The notes under the pieces: generated by a model
The model's database searches: none
Seen by the model: the letters and a program-made list of their open reading frames with translations, nothing else
Told to the model about the DNA's origin: nothing
Part shown: positions 1-9,175 of the stretch, in pieces
Position numbering within the stretch: the first letter of the stretch is position 1
Layout of the letters: each line of letters starts with the position of its first letter
Source of the DNA: Adhaeribacter arboris
Lineage (GTDB): Bacteria > Bacteroidota > Bacteroidia > Cytophagales > Hymenobacteraceae
Reading direction: 5' to 3'
Length of the DNA stretch: 64,000 bases
Assembly: GCF_003023845.1 (NCBI RefSeq)
Contig: NZ_PYFT01000001.1
Span: forward strand, 6,820,001 to 6,884,000
Program-made: the position numbers and the translations under genes

Positions 1-1499
1 GCTCCTTTGGAACAACCGTAGGGACTATGAAAATCTAAAGGACGGGCTTCCCCGATACCGTGCTTTAGGATGGATTTATCCGAAGGATTATAACGGGAAC
101 CATCGGCAATAAACAATAAGTCTTCGAGGCCACCGTATACTTTATTCGTGGAAGTAAATACCAAAGGAGGCGGATTATCCTGGGCCCGGATAGCTTCCAG
201 GATATTTACTATGCCGCGGGCATTAATTTCAAAATCGTTAATGGGTAAATCCAGCGAAGTGGTTACGGCTACCTGGGCGGCAAAATGAAAAACCTGGTCG
301 GCATTTTTCATGAGCCTTTTAACCGTAAGCAAATCGCGAATATCGGCCACGTGAATTTCCAACCGCTCTTCGTAATTATCGTGCAGCCATTGTAAATTTC
401 TTTCTACCCCGGTACGCGATAAATTATCCAGGATTAAAACCCGTTTGCCTTCCTGGAGTAAGCGTTTAGCTAAGTTGGTACCCACAAAACCGGCGCCTCC
501 GGTAATTAATGAATATTTTTCGGCCGGATTAAAGCTGGTTTTGCGTTTGATGCAAGTAAGTTTGTTTAAACCGTTACTCCCATTTTCCGCCCACAAGCGG
601 TACAATAGTTTAGGACTACCATCCGCTCTTTTCAAACCGAAAAAATATTCCCGTTCATCCACGTGAAAACCACTTATAGAAGTAGCTTCTATATCCAGAT
701 CGTGGAGGCAGTTCCAATAAACTTTAGCAGCACTAGTATTTAAAATATTCCGGAACTCCTGTAATTGTTGGAATTCGTCGTGTTGCCACGTAGAAAAACC
801 AGCGGCCGTTATCCAGATTTGGGCAACTGAATTATTTTGATTTAATACAGTTTTTACTTTGGCAATATTTTCTTCCCAGCCTTCCCCGTTTAAATCAAAC
901 ACCCCCGGAAAACCGTGAATGCCCACCGCATCTATATAATGCATTACCCCACGATCGAACAGCAGTTGCAGCCAGTTAGGATCAATGGGCCGCATACCAC
1001 CTAATACTGTTTTTTTGCCGAGTTGATGTGCCAATTGGGCGGCAGCACTTACCATTTGAGTAAACGCTTGCCAGTTATGGTCTAAAGTATAATCGTATTG
1101 CAGGGTATTATTAGGCTCGTCCCAGAGTTCTACCCATTCAAAGTGCTCACCTAAATCTTGAATGAATGTAGCCAAGAAATCGGCAAAATCTTTCGGATTA
1201 GTTAAAGGGGCAGAAGTACGCGGCGTAACTCCTAAAGCCGGGGGAGTTGCGTGCAAACAAGGCAAAACGTTTACTTCTTTGGCTAAACGGGGGAGCAGCC
1301 ATTGGTACCATTCTTGACTTGCCGGGGTAGAATAATCATTCCAGGAAATACCGGTACGCAACTCGGTTACTCCTAATTCTTTCAAATCTGCCAGGGCTTT
1401 TTCAACCCGCGCCTGTTCACCGGGGCGGAACCATTCCACTAACCCGATTAAGGGTTGAAATTTATTCTCAGTATTTTTAGATAGTATATCCATTAACAT
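1..1499 (-). CDS. Glycoside-hydrolase-like / NAD-dependent epimerase fusion (3' end missing)
   Basis: Reading frame open from ATG at 1499 to the window edge (about 499 codons seen), so the C-terminus is absent. Residues about 1-300 resemble a TIM-barrel glycosidase (GH39/GH5-like): there is a WDEPNN acid/base-type motif, but the second catalytic segment reads WITAAGFSTW (codons at 801-806), with Ala where such barrels normally carry the nucleophile Glu. From about residue 328 a Rossmann SDR domain begins (ITGGAGFVGTNL, then FHFAAQVAVTTS), and the last codons give YGCSK, the YxxxK catalytic pair of extended SDR sugar-nucleotide epimerases. The gene starts 41 bp after the 1541-2659 epimerase on the same strand, so an operon is likely. 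Start chosen at 1499 because a GGAAG stretch precedes it; 1493 is an alternative. Inferred role: sugar-nucleotide conversion with a possibly non-hydrolytic sugar-binding N-domain. Confidence 0.8.
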   Translation of the reverse strand, partial: MLMDILSKNTENKFQPLIGLVEWFRPGEQARVEKALADLKELGVTELRTGISWNDYSTPASQEWYQWLLPRLAKEVNVLPCLHATPPALGVTPRTSAPLTNPKDFADFLATFIQDLGEHFEWVELWDEPNNTLQYDYTLDHNWQAFTQMVSAAAQLAHQLGKKTVLGGMRPIDPNWLQLLFDRGVMHYIDAVGIHGFPGVFDLNGEGWEENIAKVKTVLNQNNSVAQIWITAAGFSTWQHDEFQQLQEFRNILNTSAAKVYWNCLHDLDIEATSISGFHVDEREYFFGLKRADGSPKLLYRLWAENGSNGLNKLTCIKRKTSFNPAEKYSLITGGAGFVGTNLAKRLLQEGKRVLILDNLSRTGVERNLQWLHDNYEERLEIHVADIRDLLTVKRLMKNADQVFHFAAQVAVTTSLDLPINDFEINARGIVNILEAIRAQDNPPPLVFTSTNKVYGGLEDLLFIADGSRYNPSDKSILKHGIGEARPLDFHSPYGCSKG

Positions 1500-1540
1500 C
1501 TATTCTTCCGTTTTAATTAGAATAATTGCGGTGACCAGAT

Positions 1541-2659
1541 TTATACCGTTAAGCCCCGGGCAGCTAATTCCGCGCTCGCTTCGTTTACCCGGTCGTGGGC
1601 AATTTGTCCTTCGAGCCACTCCGCCAATTCTAATAAACCACTGTTGAATTCTACCTGCGGATAAAAACCTAATACCTCTTTCGCTAAGGAAATATCAGAA
1701 TAACAATGCCGAATATCGCCTACCCGGTACTTGCCGGTAATTTGGGCTTTCAGCTGATCTTTGCCTAAAACCTGGGCCAAGCGGGCCGCAATTTCTGAAA
1801 TGGCATAATTATTACCGCTTCCCACGTTAAATACTTTACCGTCGGCTTCCGGAGTTTCTAAGGCTAATCGGCAAGCCAAAGCCACATCCCGCACGTGCAC
1901 AAAATCGCGTTGCTGCTGACCATCCTCAAAAATCATGGGGGGATTATCGTTCAGGAACCGGGACGCAAAAATGGCTAAAACCCCAGTATAAGGGTTAGAT
2001 AAAGCCTGGCGGGTACCGTACACATTAAAGAAGCGCATGGCTACCGTTGGTATATTATAAGCACGACCCACAATTAAACTCATGCGTTCCTGGTCGTATT
2101 TAGACAAGGCATACACCGAAGAAAGGCAAGGAGTTTTCGTTTCGGGAGTTGGTATGGGAGTTAATTCTTCGCCGTTTTCGTTCAGCACTTCCCATTGGCC
2201 ATTTTTCAATTGTTCCAGCGGACGCTCCATCGCAGTTACTAATTCGCCGGCCGCATTTCTATACATCCCTTCGCCGTAAATACTCATGCTCGAAGCTACA
2301 ATAAGTTTTTCGACTGGCTTTTGGGATAAGCATTCGAGTAAAACAGCCGTGCCCGTATTGTTTACATCGGTATATTCCCGGATTTCGTACATGCTTTGGC
2401 CCACGCCAACCATTGCCGCGAGGTGAAATACAGCACTCACGCCTTCCAAGGCTTCCAGTACTACTTTCTTGTCCCGCACATCCCCGACCATTAATTCAAC
2501 TTCCGGATTTAAATACTCGGGGCGTTGGCAATCTTTGCCGTGAACTTGCTCCGAAAGATTATCCAATGCTCTTACTTCGTACCCAAAATTTAATAATTCA
2601 TCGGCTAGGTGCGATCCGATAAAACCGGCACCTCCTGTAATTAATACTTTCTTCGTCAT
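1541..2659 (-). CDS. Extended SDR sugar-nucleotide epimerase, dTDP-L-rhamnose 4-epimerase-like
   Basis: A 372-residue extended SDR. The N-terminal Rossmann motif is GGAGFIGSHL (residues 9-18), followed by the HLAAMVGVGQS segment, an S-S-M-S-I-Y-G strand and the catalytic SSVYALSK (Ser/Tyr/Lys). MRFFNVYGTRQ and the downstream QQRDFVHVRDVA are typical of substrate-binding regions of UDP/dTDP-sugar epimerases. The insert with TPIPTPETKTP before the Tyr motif is reminiscent of the WbiB-type dTDP-L-rhamnose 4-epimerase, but substrate cannot be fixed from sequence alone. It is the first gene of a likely two-gene operon with the epimerase fusion at 1-1499, and is separated from inositol-3-phosphate synthase by a terminator. 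Cytosolic; expected to feed glycan or glycolipid synthesis. Confidence 0.85.
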   Translation of the reverse strand: MTKKVLITGGAGFIGSHLADELLNFGYEVRALDNLSEQVHGKDCQRPEYLNPEVELMVGDVRDKKVVLEALEGVSAVFHLAAMVGVGQSMYEIREYTDVNNTGTAVLLECLSQKPVEKLIVASSMSIYGEGMYRNAAGELVTAMERPLEQLKNGQWEVLNENGEELTPIPTPETKTPCLSSVYALSKYDQERMSLIVGRAYNIPTVAMRFFNVYGTRQALSNPYTGVLAIFASRFLNDNPPMIFEDGQQQRDFVHVRDVALACRLALETPEADGKVFNVGSGNNYAISEIAARLAQVLGKDQLKAQITGKYRVGDIRHCYSDISLAKEVLGFYPQVEFNSGLLELAEWLEGQIAHDRVNEASAELAARGLTV

Positions 2660-3371
2660 AGGTTATGGTTGGTATTTTATAGATTTTAAATTTTAGAGCA
2701 TTGTTTTAATTATTCCGGAACAGAGGGGAATTTTCCCGGCAAGTATTAAACTGTATCCTACTTAAAAGCCGTACTGCCGTCTTGCTACCACCACTTGAAC
2801 GGCTAGATTTAATTAAACTCAATCCCCTAAAACGCACTGTTTTAACTTTAAACATCGGGGATTTTCGAGATTTTTTTGCAAAAGAAAAACGGCTGCCGGC
2901 TTTAATACCGGGTTTAAAAATTCTTTTACTGATTAAGGTATGTGAGATAAAATTCTTCAATAAGCTAATGGTATAGTTATATTCCTTTATTCGGATTTAT
3001 TGTCCTAAAACGTATTATAAAATAAATGGTTTGTAGATGATGCTGCTGTTTATAACCTTTATTTTAAGGCAAGTAGTAAAATTAAATTAATAATTATTTC
3101 TAAATACTATACAAAAGCCGTTAGTAAGTACTTACTAACGGCTTTATTTTCAAGGTTAAGAATTAAATGAATAATATAGAAATCCGTATTAATCCTATTT
3201 GTTTATCCGTATTTATTTGGCAACTTTTTAAGAAAGTTAAATAGAAAACTTTACTTACAATTTATTCAATTAATACTTAAAATTCATAATGCAATTGGAA
3301 AATGGTCGCCATAAACGGCCTTTATTAGGTTGCTATTAAATCATTACCAAATATTATAAATTACAATAGTA
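2660..3371. other. Intergenic region, no gene supported
   Basis: AT-rich stretch between the epimerase start and the end of inositol-3-phosphate synthase. Short overlapping open frames exist on both strands around 2700-2980 but have no recognisable family and no good start. It contains the hairpin at 3114-3145 and presumably the promoter of the 2659-1 operon; I could not pinpoint the latter. Confidence 0.5.
3114..3145 (-). terminator. Perfect 16-bp-stem palindrome, probable terminator of inositol-3-phosphate synthase
   Basis: Perfect self-complementary 32-mer centred at 3129/3130, with arms starting AAAGCCGTTAG. A T-tract follows on both strands (TTTATTTT to the right; TTTTG when read leftwards). 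It lies about 227 bp past the stop of the minus-strand gene ending at 3372 and upstream of the next minus-strand operon. It therefore fits a terminator for that gene and could act in both directions. Confidence 0.7.
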
Positions 3372-4697
3372 TTACATGGCTTCCATTAAGTCCTGGTAAT
3401 AGTCTAAGCCTAAATGCGTGATTAAATCTTCGCCCATCATGTGACGCAAAGTATTTTGCAGTTTAATTAATTGCTTGAAAATATCGTGTTCCGGACGCAG
3501 GTCCGGAAGAGTTTGCGGCGATTTAAAGTAAAAAGATAACCATTCCTGAATGCCCGACATACCCGCTCTTTTCGCCAAGTCGCTGAATAAAGCTAAATCT
3601 AATACAATAGGAGCGGCCAGAATGGAATCACGGCACAAGAAGTTTATCTTGATTTGCATGGCGTAACCCAGCCAGCCAAAAATATCAATGTTATCCCAGC
3701 TTTCTTTATTGTCGCCGTGCGGCGGATAATAATTGATTCGTACTTTATGGTAAATTTCGCCGTATAGTTCCGGGTTAATATCGGGCTGCAGAATATCTTC
3801 CAGAACGCTTAATTTAGAAACTTCTTTGGTTTTAAAATTATCCGGATGATCTAAAACATAGCCATCACGGTTACCTAAAATATTAGACGAAAACCAGCCT
3901 TTAATGCCTAAAGCGCGGGCTTGCAAACCGGGAGCCAGAATGGTTTTCATTAAAGTTTGGCCGGTTTTAAAATCCTTGCCGCCAATGGGAGTTTCGGTTT
4001 GTTTGGCTAACTGAATTAGGGCCGGAATATCACAAGTTAAATTAGGGGCTCCGTTCATGAAAGGTACTCCCAATTTAATTGCGGCGTACGCGTAAATCAT
4101 GGAAGGAGCAATGGCCGGGTGATTGTTCCGTAAACCTTCTTCAAAATTCTCAATGGTTTCGTGTACCGCTGAAGGCTCCAGGTAAATTTCGGTGGAACCG
4201 CACCATACAATAACTACGCGCGAACAATCATTGGCTTCTTTAAAGTTTTCAATGTCGTCCATTACCATTTTAGCCAGTTCCGCTTTGGTGGCCGCTTGTT
4301 TAATATGATCTCCATCCAGGTTAGAAATGTACGCCCGGTCAAAAACCGCTTTCATGGGCTGGATGGCTTCCAGTTCCGATTTTACGGCGTGTAAAAGCAT
4401 AGGCTCCAGTACTTTGGCATTCATGGCGGCCTCAAATACATTATCGCTGTACACGTCCCAACCACCAAAAACAATGTCGTTCAGGTCGGCCAATGGTACA
4501 AAATCTTTGATTTTGGGGAAACGGTTTTCCGTTCTTTTCCCTAACCGGATGTTGCCCATCTGGGTTAAGGAACCAACGGGCTGAGCCAGATTTTTTTTCA
4601 CGGCTTCTACTCCCGCAATAAGGGTGGTGGCTACCGCACCTAAACCCGGAGTTAGTATACCAAGCTTTCCTGTTGCTTTCTCTATGGTATTATGCAT
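3372..4697 (-). CDS. ino1: Inositol-3-phosphate synthase
   Basis: A 441-residue member of the myo-inositol-1-phosphate synthase family, which converts D-glucose 6-phosphate to 1D-myo-inositol 3-phosphate with NAD as catalytic cofactor. Visible family signatures are an N-terminal nucleotide-binding GxLGxL-like stretch (LGAVATTLIAG), GGWDVYSDNVFEAA, a CGSTE segment, and GGKDFKTGQTLMK with the catalytic lysines. SSNILGNRDGYVL and the following FKTKEVSK match the substrate-binding region. Length fits the bacterial/Bacteroidota type rather than the longer eukaryotic one. Bacteroidota are known to make inositol sphingolipids from this enzyme. The neighbours (two sugar epimerases, a phosphatase, a pyruvyl transferase) suggest an inositol-containing glycolipid or polysaccharide; that part is inference. 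Confidence 0.95.
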   Translation of the reverse strand: MHNTIEKATGKLGILTPGLGAVATTLIAGVEAVKKNLAQPVGSLTQMGNIRLGKRTENRFPKIKDFVPLADLNDIVFGGWDVYSDNVFEAAMNAKVLEPMLLHAVKSELEAIQPMKAVFDRAYISNLDGDHIKQAATKAELAKMVMDDIENFKEANDCSRVVIVWCGSTEIYLEPSAVHETIENFEEGLRNNHPAIAPSMIYAYAAIKLGVPFMNGAPNLTCDIPALIQLAKQTETPIGGKDFKTGQTLMKTILAPGLQARALGIKGWFSSNILGNRDGYVLDHPDNFKTKEVSKLSVLEDILQPDINPELYGEIYHKVRINYYPPHGDNKESWDNIDIFGWLGYAMQIKINFLCRDSILAAPIVLDLALFSDLAKRAGMSGIQEWLSFYFKSPQTLPDLRPEHDIFKQLIKLQNTLRHMMGEDLITHLGLDYYQDLMEAM

Positions 4698-5090
4698 GTG
4701 TTATGATTTTATAATAATGATAATCTTATATAATTTTTCGCCCAAATCCGGACAAAATAGGTAAATTATTTATTGACCGGTCGATTTAGCCGGAATAATT
4801 TCAAGTACCTAATTCCAGAATGACAACTTTCTGCTTTCAAACTTATCGCTTACAACTGCATTGAGTAGAAAAAGTTTTACCGGCTGTAATCCAACTCAGA
4901 TTGATTCCTGCCTGTTTTACTTATTGCCAATCAAGTCTTGTAAACTTTGCCATTCCGGAAAGTACTTTTAAGAAACGCCAAGATAAAAGCAAAAAAGAAA
5001 AAATGACGGAGCCGGGTATTTTCCGTAGTAAGCCTTTTAATTAGGTATGCTACAGGTGATATTTTGCTCGCCTAAATAAAATTAATAATT
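4698..5090. other. Intergenic region, no gene seen
   Basis: About 390 bases between the inositol-3-phosphate synthase start and a decayed TonB-receptor fragment. No open frame of convincing composition, no clear hairpin terminator. It should hold the ino1 promoter on the minus strand, which I could not place. Confidence 0.4.
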
Positions 5091-5488
5091 GTGTTTAAAA
5101 AAAGCCTGCTGCCATTTTTAACTTTCTTCCTTACCGCCGCAGTTTAGAGGCAAATAACCGATGGTATATCCGGACGCTAACTTTAACCGGCGTTACTATT
5201 ACGGCTCATAAAGAAAAATTAGTAAAGCAAACGGCCTTGCTTATTAATCCGCTTCTTATGGGTAGTTTATTTTCTTACGGCAATTCCTACTTAACAGATT
5301 TATTAGCCCGCACCCCTGCCATAACTAGGTGGAGCCCGGGAGTTGCCATTGCCAAGCCCGTTATCCGGGGATTGTACGGGAATCGGATTGTGGTGTTGCT
5401 ATCGGGTTTAAAATTTGATAAACAGTTATGGCAGGAAGAGCACGGATTGGGTTTGTCTGATCTGGGTTTGGTAATCAAGTGTCCGTGA
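5091..5488 (+). pseudogene. Remnant of a TonB-dependent outer-membrane receptor (signal peptide and plug only)
   Basis: From the GTG at 5091 one frame reads a signal-peptide-like VFKKSLLPFLTFF and stops at a TAG after about 18 codons. A second frame then reads TLTLTGVTITAHKEKLVKQT, a plug-domain beginning. It continues (about 5237-5488) with DLLARTPAI, SPGVAIAKPVIRGLYGNRIV and LWQEEHGLGLSDLGL, ending VIKCP then a stop. Intact receptors of this family continue from an equivalent VIKGP into LLYGS and a 22-strand barrel of several hundred residues, none of which follows. The fragment thus shows a frameshift, a short deletion near its end and loss of the barrel. Non-functional; a decay product rather than a gene. 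Confidence 0.6.
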
Positions 5489-5617
5489 AGGTAACTATTC
5501 AATAAGAATTATAATGCACTACTTGAAAAAAGAAAAACCTTCAGGCTTATTGGCTCAATAATTTTTTGAAAATTTAAGTTCCGGAAGCAGAAAGTAGATG
5601 GAGGTAAATTTAGAAAA

Positions 5618-6220
5618 TTAGATTTTAATCTCACCGGTATCATTCAAAAGTAAAATCCGGGCAGTTTCCTCGAAAATCTGGATAATACTCACCGAAGCCG
5701 GACTAATTTCAAGGCGTTGGAACATATCCAGGTGGATGCCGGCATAATACGCTACGGCGGCTTTAATTAAATCCGAATGACTTACAACGGCAATAGTTTG
5801 CTGCGGGTGCTGCCAACATAATTTCTGAAGGCCATTGATGACGCGGGCTTGGGCTTCCAACATTAACTCGCCCCCCGGAATGCGAGCCACACTGCGAAAA
5901 GAATTAAAAAGTTGAAATTGCTTTTGTTGTTGAAGTTCAGAAAAGGCAGCGTTGGTCCATTCGCCAAAGTTTAATTCAATAAAATCCTCGTTGATAATTG
6001 GGGTAAGTTGAAGTAAATCGGCTAAAGGTTCGGCGGTTTGAATGGCTCGTTCCAAAGAACTACTATAGATAGCTGTAATAGGTAAATTGGAGAGCCGCTG
6101 CGCCAGTTTTTGAGCTTGGTTAAGGCCTTCCTCGTTTAAGAATACGCCCGGGGCTCGACCGGAAAGATGTTTCCCGACGGCATTGGTAGTAGCGTGACGA
6201 ATCAATAAAATAGTAGTCAT
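5618..6220 (-). CDS. Histidine phosphatase family protein (phosphoglycerate-mutase-like)
   Basis: A 200-residue cytosolic protein of the histidine phosphatase superfamily. The catalytic His lies in the N-terminal LIRHATTN (canonical RHG, here RHA), a second conserved Arg/Glu set is in SSSLERAIQTAEPL and LNFGEWTN, and the second His is in VVSHSDLIKAA. The family removes phosphate from small molecules such as sugar phosphates or cobalamin precursors; substrate is not predictable. Because it sits next to inositol-3-phosphate synthase within a glycan gene group, dephosphorylation of inositol phosphate or of a sugar phosphate is a reasonable inference. It starts at ATG 6220; the divergent gene pair begins at about 6558. 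Confidence 0.85.
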   Translation of the reverse strand: MTTILLIRHATTNAVGKHLSGRAPGVFLNEEGLNQAQKLAQRLSNLPITAIYSSSLERAIQTAEPLADLLQLTPIINEDFIELNFGEWTNAAFSELQQQKQFQLFNSFRSVARIPGGELMLEAQARVINGLQKLCWQHPQQTIAVVSHSDLIKAAVAYYAGIHLDMFQRLEISPASVSIIQIFEETARILLLNDTGEIKI

Positions 6221-6520
6221 GAATGCAAATTTATTTTTTAATGAGCTTTTCTTTTCGGAATACCTGCCTTTCTTTACAAAAGAAAATACTTTAATTTACC
6301 GGTACGCACCTGTTTTTTGAAATTCATGCTTGTAACGATATGGTGAGGCGGGCCGTTTCTATTCCATTTGTAAAAGTAAAATTTCACAGATACCCCAAAG
6401 TGCCCGAAGTAGTTTCACCTTAATTCACCAAAACTTATAAATACCTGATTATGGACGGACTAGCTGATAAGTAAAGAGATTAAATAGGTAAGTCAGATAA
6501 GAGGATAAATTTCTTTTTCA

Positions 6521-6552
6521 TACTTTAGGTTAAAACAACATAACCTAAAGTA
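6521..6552. promoter_or_regulatory. 12-bp perfect inverted repeat just before the pyruvyl transferase gene
   Basis: TACTTTAGGTTA at 6521-6532 is exactly repeated in reverse complement at 6541-6552, separated by 8 bases. The repeat ends 5 bases before the ATG at 6558. It could be a repressor operator, or an RNA hairpin that covers the start region. No T-tract follows, so it is not a standard terminator. The remainder of 6221-6557 has no gene and must hold the divergent promoters. Confidence 0.5.
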
Positions 6553-6557
6553 GGTTT

Positions 6558-7793
6558 ATGGCGTTGGCAGTTTTCGACCTTGTACAAAATTTATTAATGT
6601 TTAAACCGGTAATCGGAAGGCAGCTTTTTGCCTCCTTTAACCGAGTATTAATTATAAAACTAAATAAACTTATTCAGCATACCTTGGAACACGCTACGAA
6701 TACACCTGTTTTAAAAGTTGGGGTTTTAACCTTTCATCGTTGTATTAATTACGGTAGTTATTGGCAGGCTCGTTGTTTGGCCGAAGGATTACAAGCCCGC
6801 GGGCACGACGTAGAAATTCTGGATCATGATTCGCACCGGGTAAACTTGCTGGAATGGACCTGCGCCTTTCAACCGGTTTTACCTACCTCAGTGCCGAAAT
6901 CAGATTACCCGCTGTACCGCGAGAAAATTCTTAAATTCTTCCGGATTTTTGATTCGCTGCCGCTTTCGCAACGGTTTCCACTAGAAAATCCGGCCCAAAT
7001 GGAAGAATACGATGTGGTAGTAGTGGGCAGCGATGAAGTCTGGAATTTATCGCATCCCTGGTTTGGGGGTTGCTCTTTGTTCTACGGCGATGGGGTTCGG
7101 GCGAAGCGGTTGGTTTCGTATGCGGCAAGTTTTGGTAATTACGATGCTACCTGGGGGCTGGAACCTGCCTGGGCCGAAAAGTTGCGTAATTTTGATAAAA
7201 TATCTGTACGCGATGCTAACTCGCAAGCGATCATAAAAAATTCTCTCGGGTTTGAGCCGGAAATGGTTTTGGATCCCTGTTTGCAGTTCCCGGTTTATCC
7301 GGAAGAAAAATTCCCGGACCAAGTGCAAAAGCCTTACGTGGCAGTTTACGGGCACAACTTCACCGCGTCTTTCATTCGCGAAATTCAAGCTTGGGCCAAG
7401 AAAAAAGACCTGCCTCTCCTTAGTTTTGGTTACCGGAACGATTGGGCGGATGAACAATGGCTAACGGCCGATCCGCACGATTTTGCTCACTTTATGGCTA
7501 AAGCCGAAGCGGTTGCCACTAACTTTTTCCACGGTTGTGTTTTTGCTTTGCGCAACGCTAAACCTTTTGTTTGCGAAACTACTCCTTACCGGCGGTACAA
7601 ATTGCAAGGGCTTATGGCCAAAATAGGCGGGGAACAACATCTAATTCCGGAAGGAACTCCGGCCGCGGTATACGATGCTCGATTAAGCGAACCTCTGAAT
7701 CCGGAAATTTTAAATAAAATGAATCAATTACGTCAAACTTCTAACGCCTACCTCGACCGGGCCTTAGGTACTAAACAATTACAATTGGCATGA
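6558..7793 (+). CDS. Polysaccharide pyruvyl transferase family protein
   Basis: About 411 residues. The body starts with VGVLTFHRCINYGSYWQA, a typical beginning of the polysaccharide pyruvyl transferase family (CsaB/WcaK-like). It continues with VVVGSDEVWNL, YAASFG, the NFDKISVRDANS segment and ATNFFHGCVFALRNAKPF, all family landmarks. Members transfer pyruvyl ketals from phosphoenolpyruvate to sugars, or act as related transferases in exopolysaccharide loci. Roughly the first 50 residues are not expected for the family, so the true start may be downstream of 6558, at the ATG near 6597 or a TTG further on. The inverted repeat at 6521-6552 would then be further into the leader. It overlaps the next gene by 4 bases (ATGA), indicating coupled translation. 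Confidence 0.85.
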   Translation: MALAVFDLVQNLLMFKPVIGRQLFASFNRVLIIKLNKLIQHTLEHATNTPVLKVGVLTFHRCINYGSYWQARCLAEGLQARGHDVEILDHDSHRVNLLEWTCAFQPVLPTSVPKSDYPLYREKILKFFRIFDSLPLSQRFPLENPAQMEEYDVVVVGSDEVWNLSHPWFGGCSLFYGDGVRAKRLVSYAASFGNYDATWGLEPAWAEKLRNFDKISVRDANSQAIIKNSLGFEPEMVLDPCLQFPVYPEEKFPDQVQKPYVAVYGHNFTASFIREIQAWAKKKDLPLLSFGYRNDWADEQWLTADPHDFAHFMAKAEAVATNFFHGCVFALRNAKPFVCETTPYRRYKLQGLMAKIGGEQHLIPEGTPAAVYDARLSEPLNPEILNKMNQLRQTSNAYLDRALGTKQLQLA

Positions 7794-9175
7794 GTAAGCT
7801 GCTAAGCCCGAAAGATATTGTGCACTCTGGTTTGTGTATTGGCTGCGGCAGTTGTGTCGCGCAAGCCAATAAGCCTGACGCCCAGATGAATTTTGATGAT
7901 TACGGACAATTAAAACCGCAAGGATCGCCCGCCTGGTTTAACCAAAAATCTTTAAGCTTTACCCAGACTTGCCCGTTCTCGCCGGGCGCCCGGAACGAAG
8001 ATTACCTGGCCAATAATCTTTACCCCAGTGCCCCGCAGCAAGATGTTGCGATTGGCCGCTTTCAAACGGCCTACGTGGGCCACGTGGGAGAAGAAGATTT
8101 TCGTTTACAAGGCAGTTCGGGTGGGATGGTAACCTGGGTGGCCACGGAATTATTACGGAAAGGATTAATTGACGGGGTAGCCCACGTAATTGCTACCGAA
8201 GACCCGCAAACCGAAGGGCGTTATTTTAAATACCGCATTGCCCGCACCGAAGCCGAAGTCCGCGCCGGCGCCAAATCGAGGTATTACCCGATAGAATTAT
8301 CTGCCATTCTCAAAACCATTCGTGAAGTTCCCGGCCATTACGCCGTAGTGGGCATTCCGTGTTTTATTAAGGCGGTGCAGCTTTTACGCCGGGAAGATCC
8401 GGTCATTCGGGAGCGCATCCGGTTTACACTAGGTTTGTTCTGTGGCCACATGAAAAGTGCCCGATTTGTGGAGAGTTTTGCCTGGCAAATGCAGGTTCCT
8501 ACCAACCAGATAGAAAAGGTGGAGTATCGCCTTAAAGACCCGAACCGGCCGGCCAATTGGTATAATGCCCAGCTTACTTTACGCGACGGACAAGTAGTAA
8601 ACCGGGATTGGTGGCATTTAGCCGATGGCGATTGGGGAGCCGGTTTTTATATGAACTCGGCCTGTAACTTCTGCGACGACGTAGTAGCCGAAACTGCCGA
8701 CATAGCCTTTGGTGATGCTTGGGTAGAGCCTTATTCGTCGGATGGAAAAGGAACAAACGTGGTAGTAGTACGTTCGCCTTTAATGCAAAACTTAGTCGAA
8801 AATGCCATCCAGGAGGGTAGGTTACAATTAGAAACCGTTGATGCCGCCTTTGTGCACCAAACCCAAGCAGCCGGCTTTCGCCAGCGCCGGGAAGGCCTCG
8901 CCTACCGGCTTACCTGGAACCGCCCCGGAGTACAGCCGCGCAAGCGGGTAAGCCCCGATTCTAAGACCCCTACCCGGCACCGTAAATTTATTTACCGGGT
9001 GCGTTATTATATTTCCGCCTGGAGCAACCGGGTTTTTAAATTAGCCCGGCAAATACAAAAGCCACCGCTCTATTATAGTTGGGCGCGTTTGGCGGCGGCT
9101 ATTTATCACGGACTGGCTTATCACCAAGGTAAAATGGCTGAAATGCGCAAGCGTTACAGTGAACTAAAAGGATAA
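7790..9175 (+). CDS. Coenzyme F420 hydrogenase/dehydrogenase beta-subunit family (FrhB-like) protein
   Basis: A 461-residue iron-sulfur flavoprotein-type protein. The N-terminus has CIGCGSC (residues about 17-23), a ferredoxin-like cysteine cluster, followed by an additional Cys in FTQTCPFSPG. The central QGSSGGMVTWVATELL and VVGIPCFIKAVQLLRR match the FrhB/FdhB N and C domains, as do GLFCGHMKS and the later SACNFCDD with AETADIAFGDAW. In organisms lacking F420 such proteins commonly sit next to pyruvyl transferases in exopolysaccharide clusters, where they probably act in redox or ketal chemistry on the glycan; the reaction is not established. Co-translated with the preceding gene and followed by a strong terminator at 9174-9206. 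Confidence 0.88.
   Translation: MSKLLSPKDIVHSGLCIGCGSCVAQANKPDAQMNFDDYGQLKPQGSPAWFNQKSLSFTQTCPFSPGARNEDYLANNLYPSAPQQDVAIGRFQTAYVGHVGEEDFRLQGSSGGMVTWVATELLRKGLIDGVAHVIATEDPQTEGRYFKYRIARTEAEVRAGAKSRYYPIELSAILKTIREVPGHYAVVGIPCFIKAVQLLRREDPVIRERIRFTLGLFCGHMKSARFVESFAWQMQVPTNQIEKVEYRLKDPNRPANWYNAQLTLRDGQVVNRDWWHLADGDWGAGFYMNSACNFCDDVVAETADIAFGDAWVEPYSSDGKGTNVVVVRSPLMQNLVENAIQEGRLQLETVDAAFVHQTQAAGFRQRREGLAYRLTWNRPGVQPRKRVSPDSKTPTRHRKFIYRVRYYISAWSNRVFKLARQIQKPPLYYSWARLAAAIYHGLAYHQGKMAEMRKRYSELKG

Noticed and set aside
5287-5502. Minus-strand open frame of 71 codons
   Set aside because: Antisense to the TonB-receptor remnant, whose plus-strand translation has clear family motifs.
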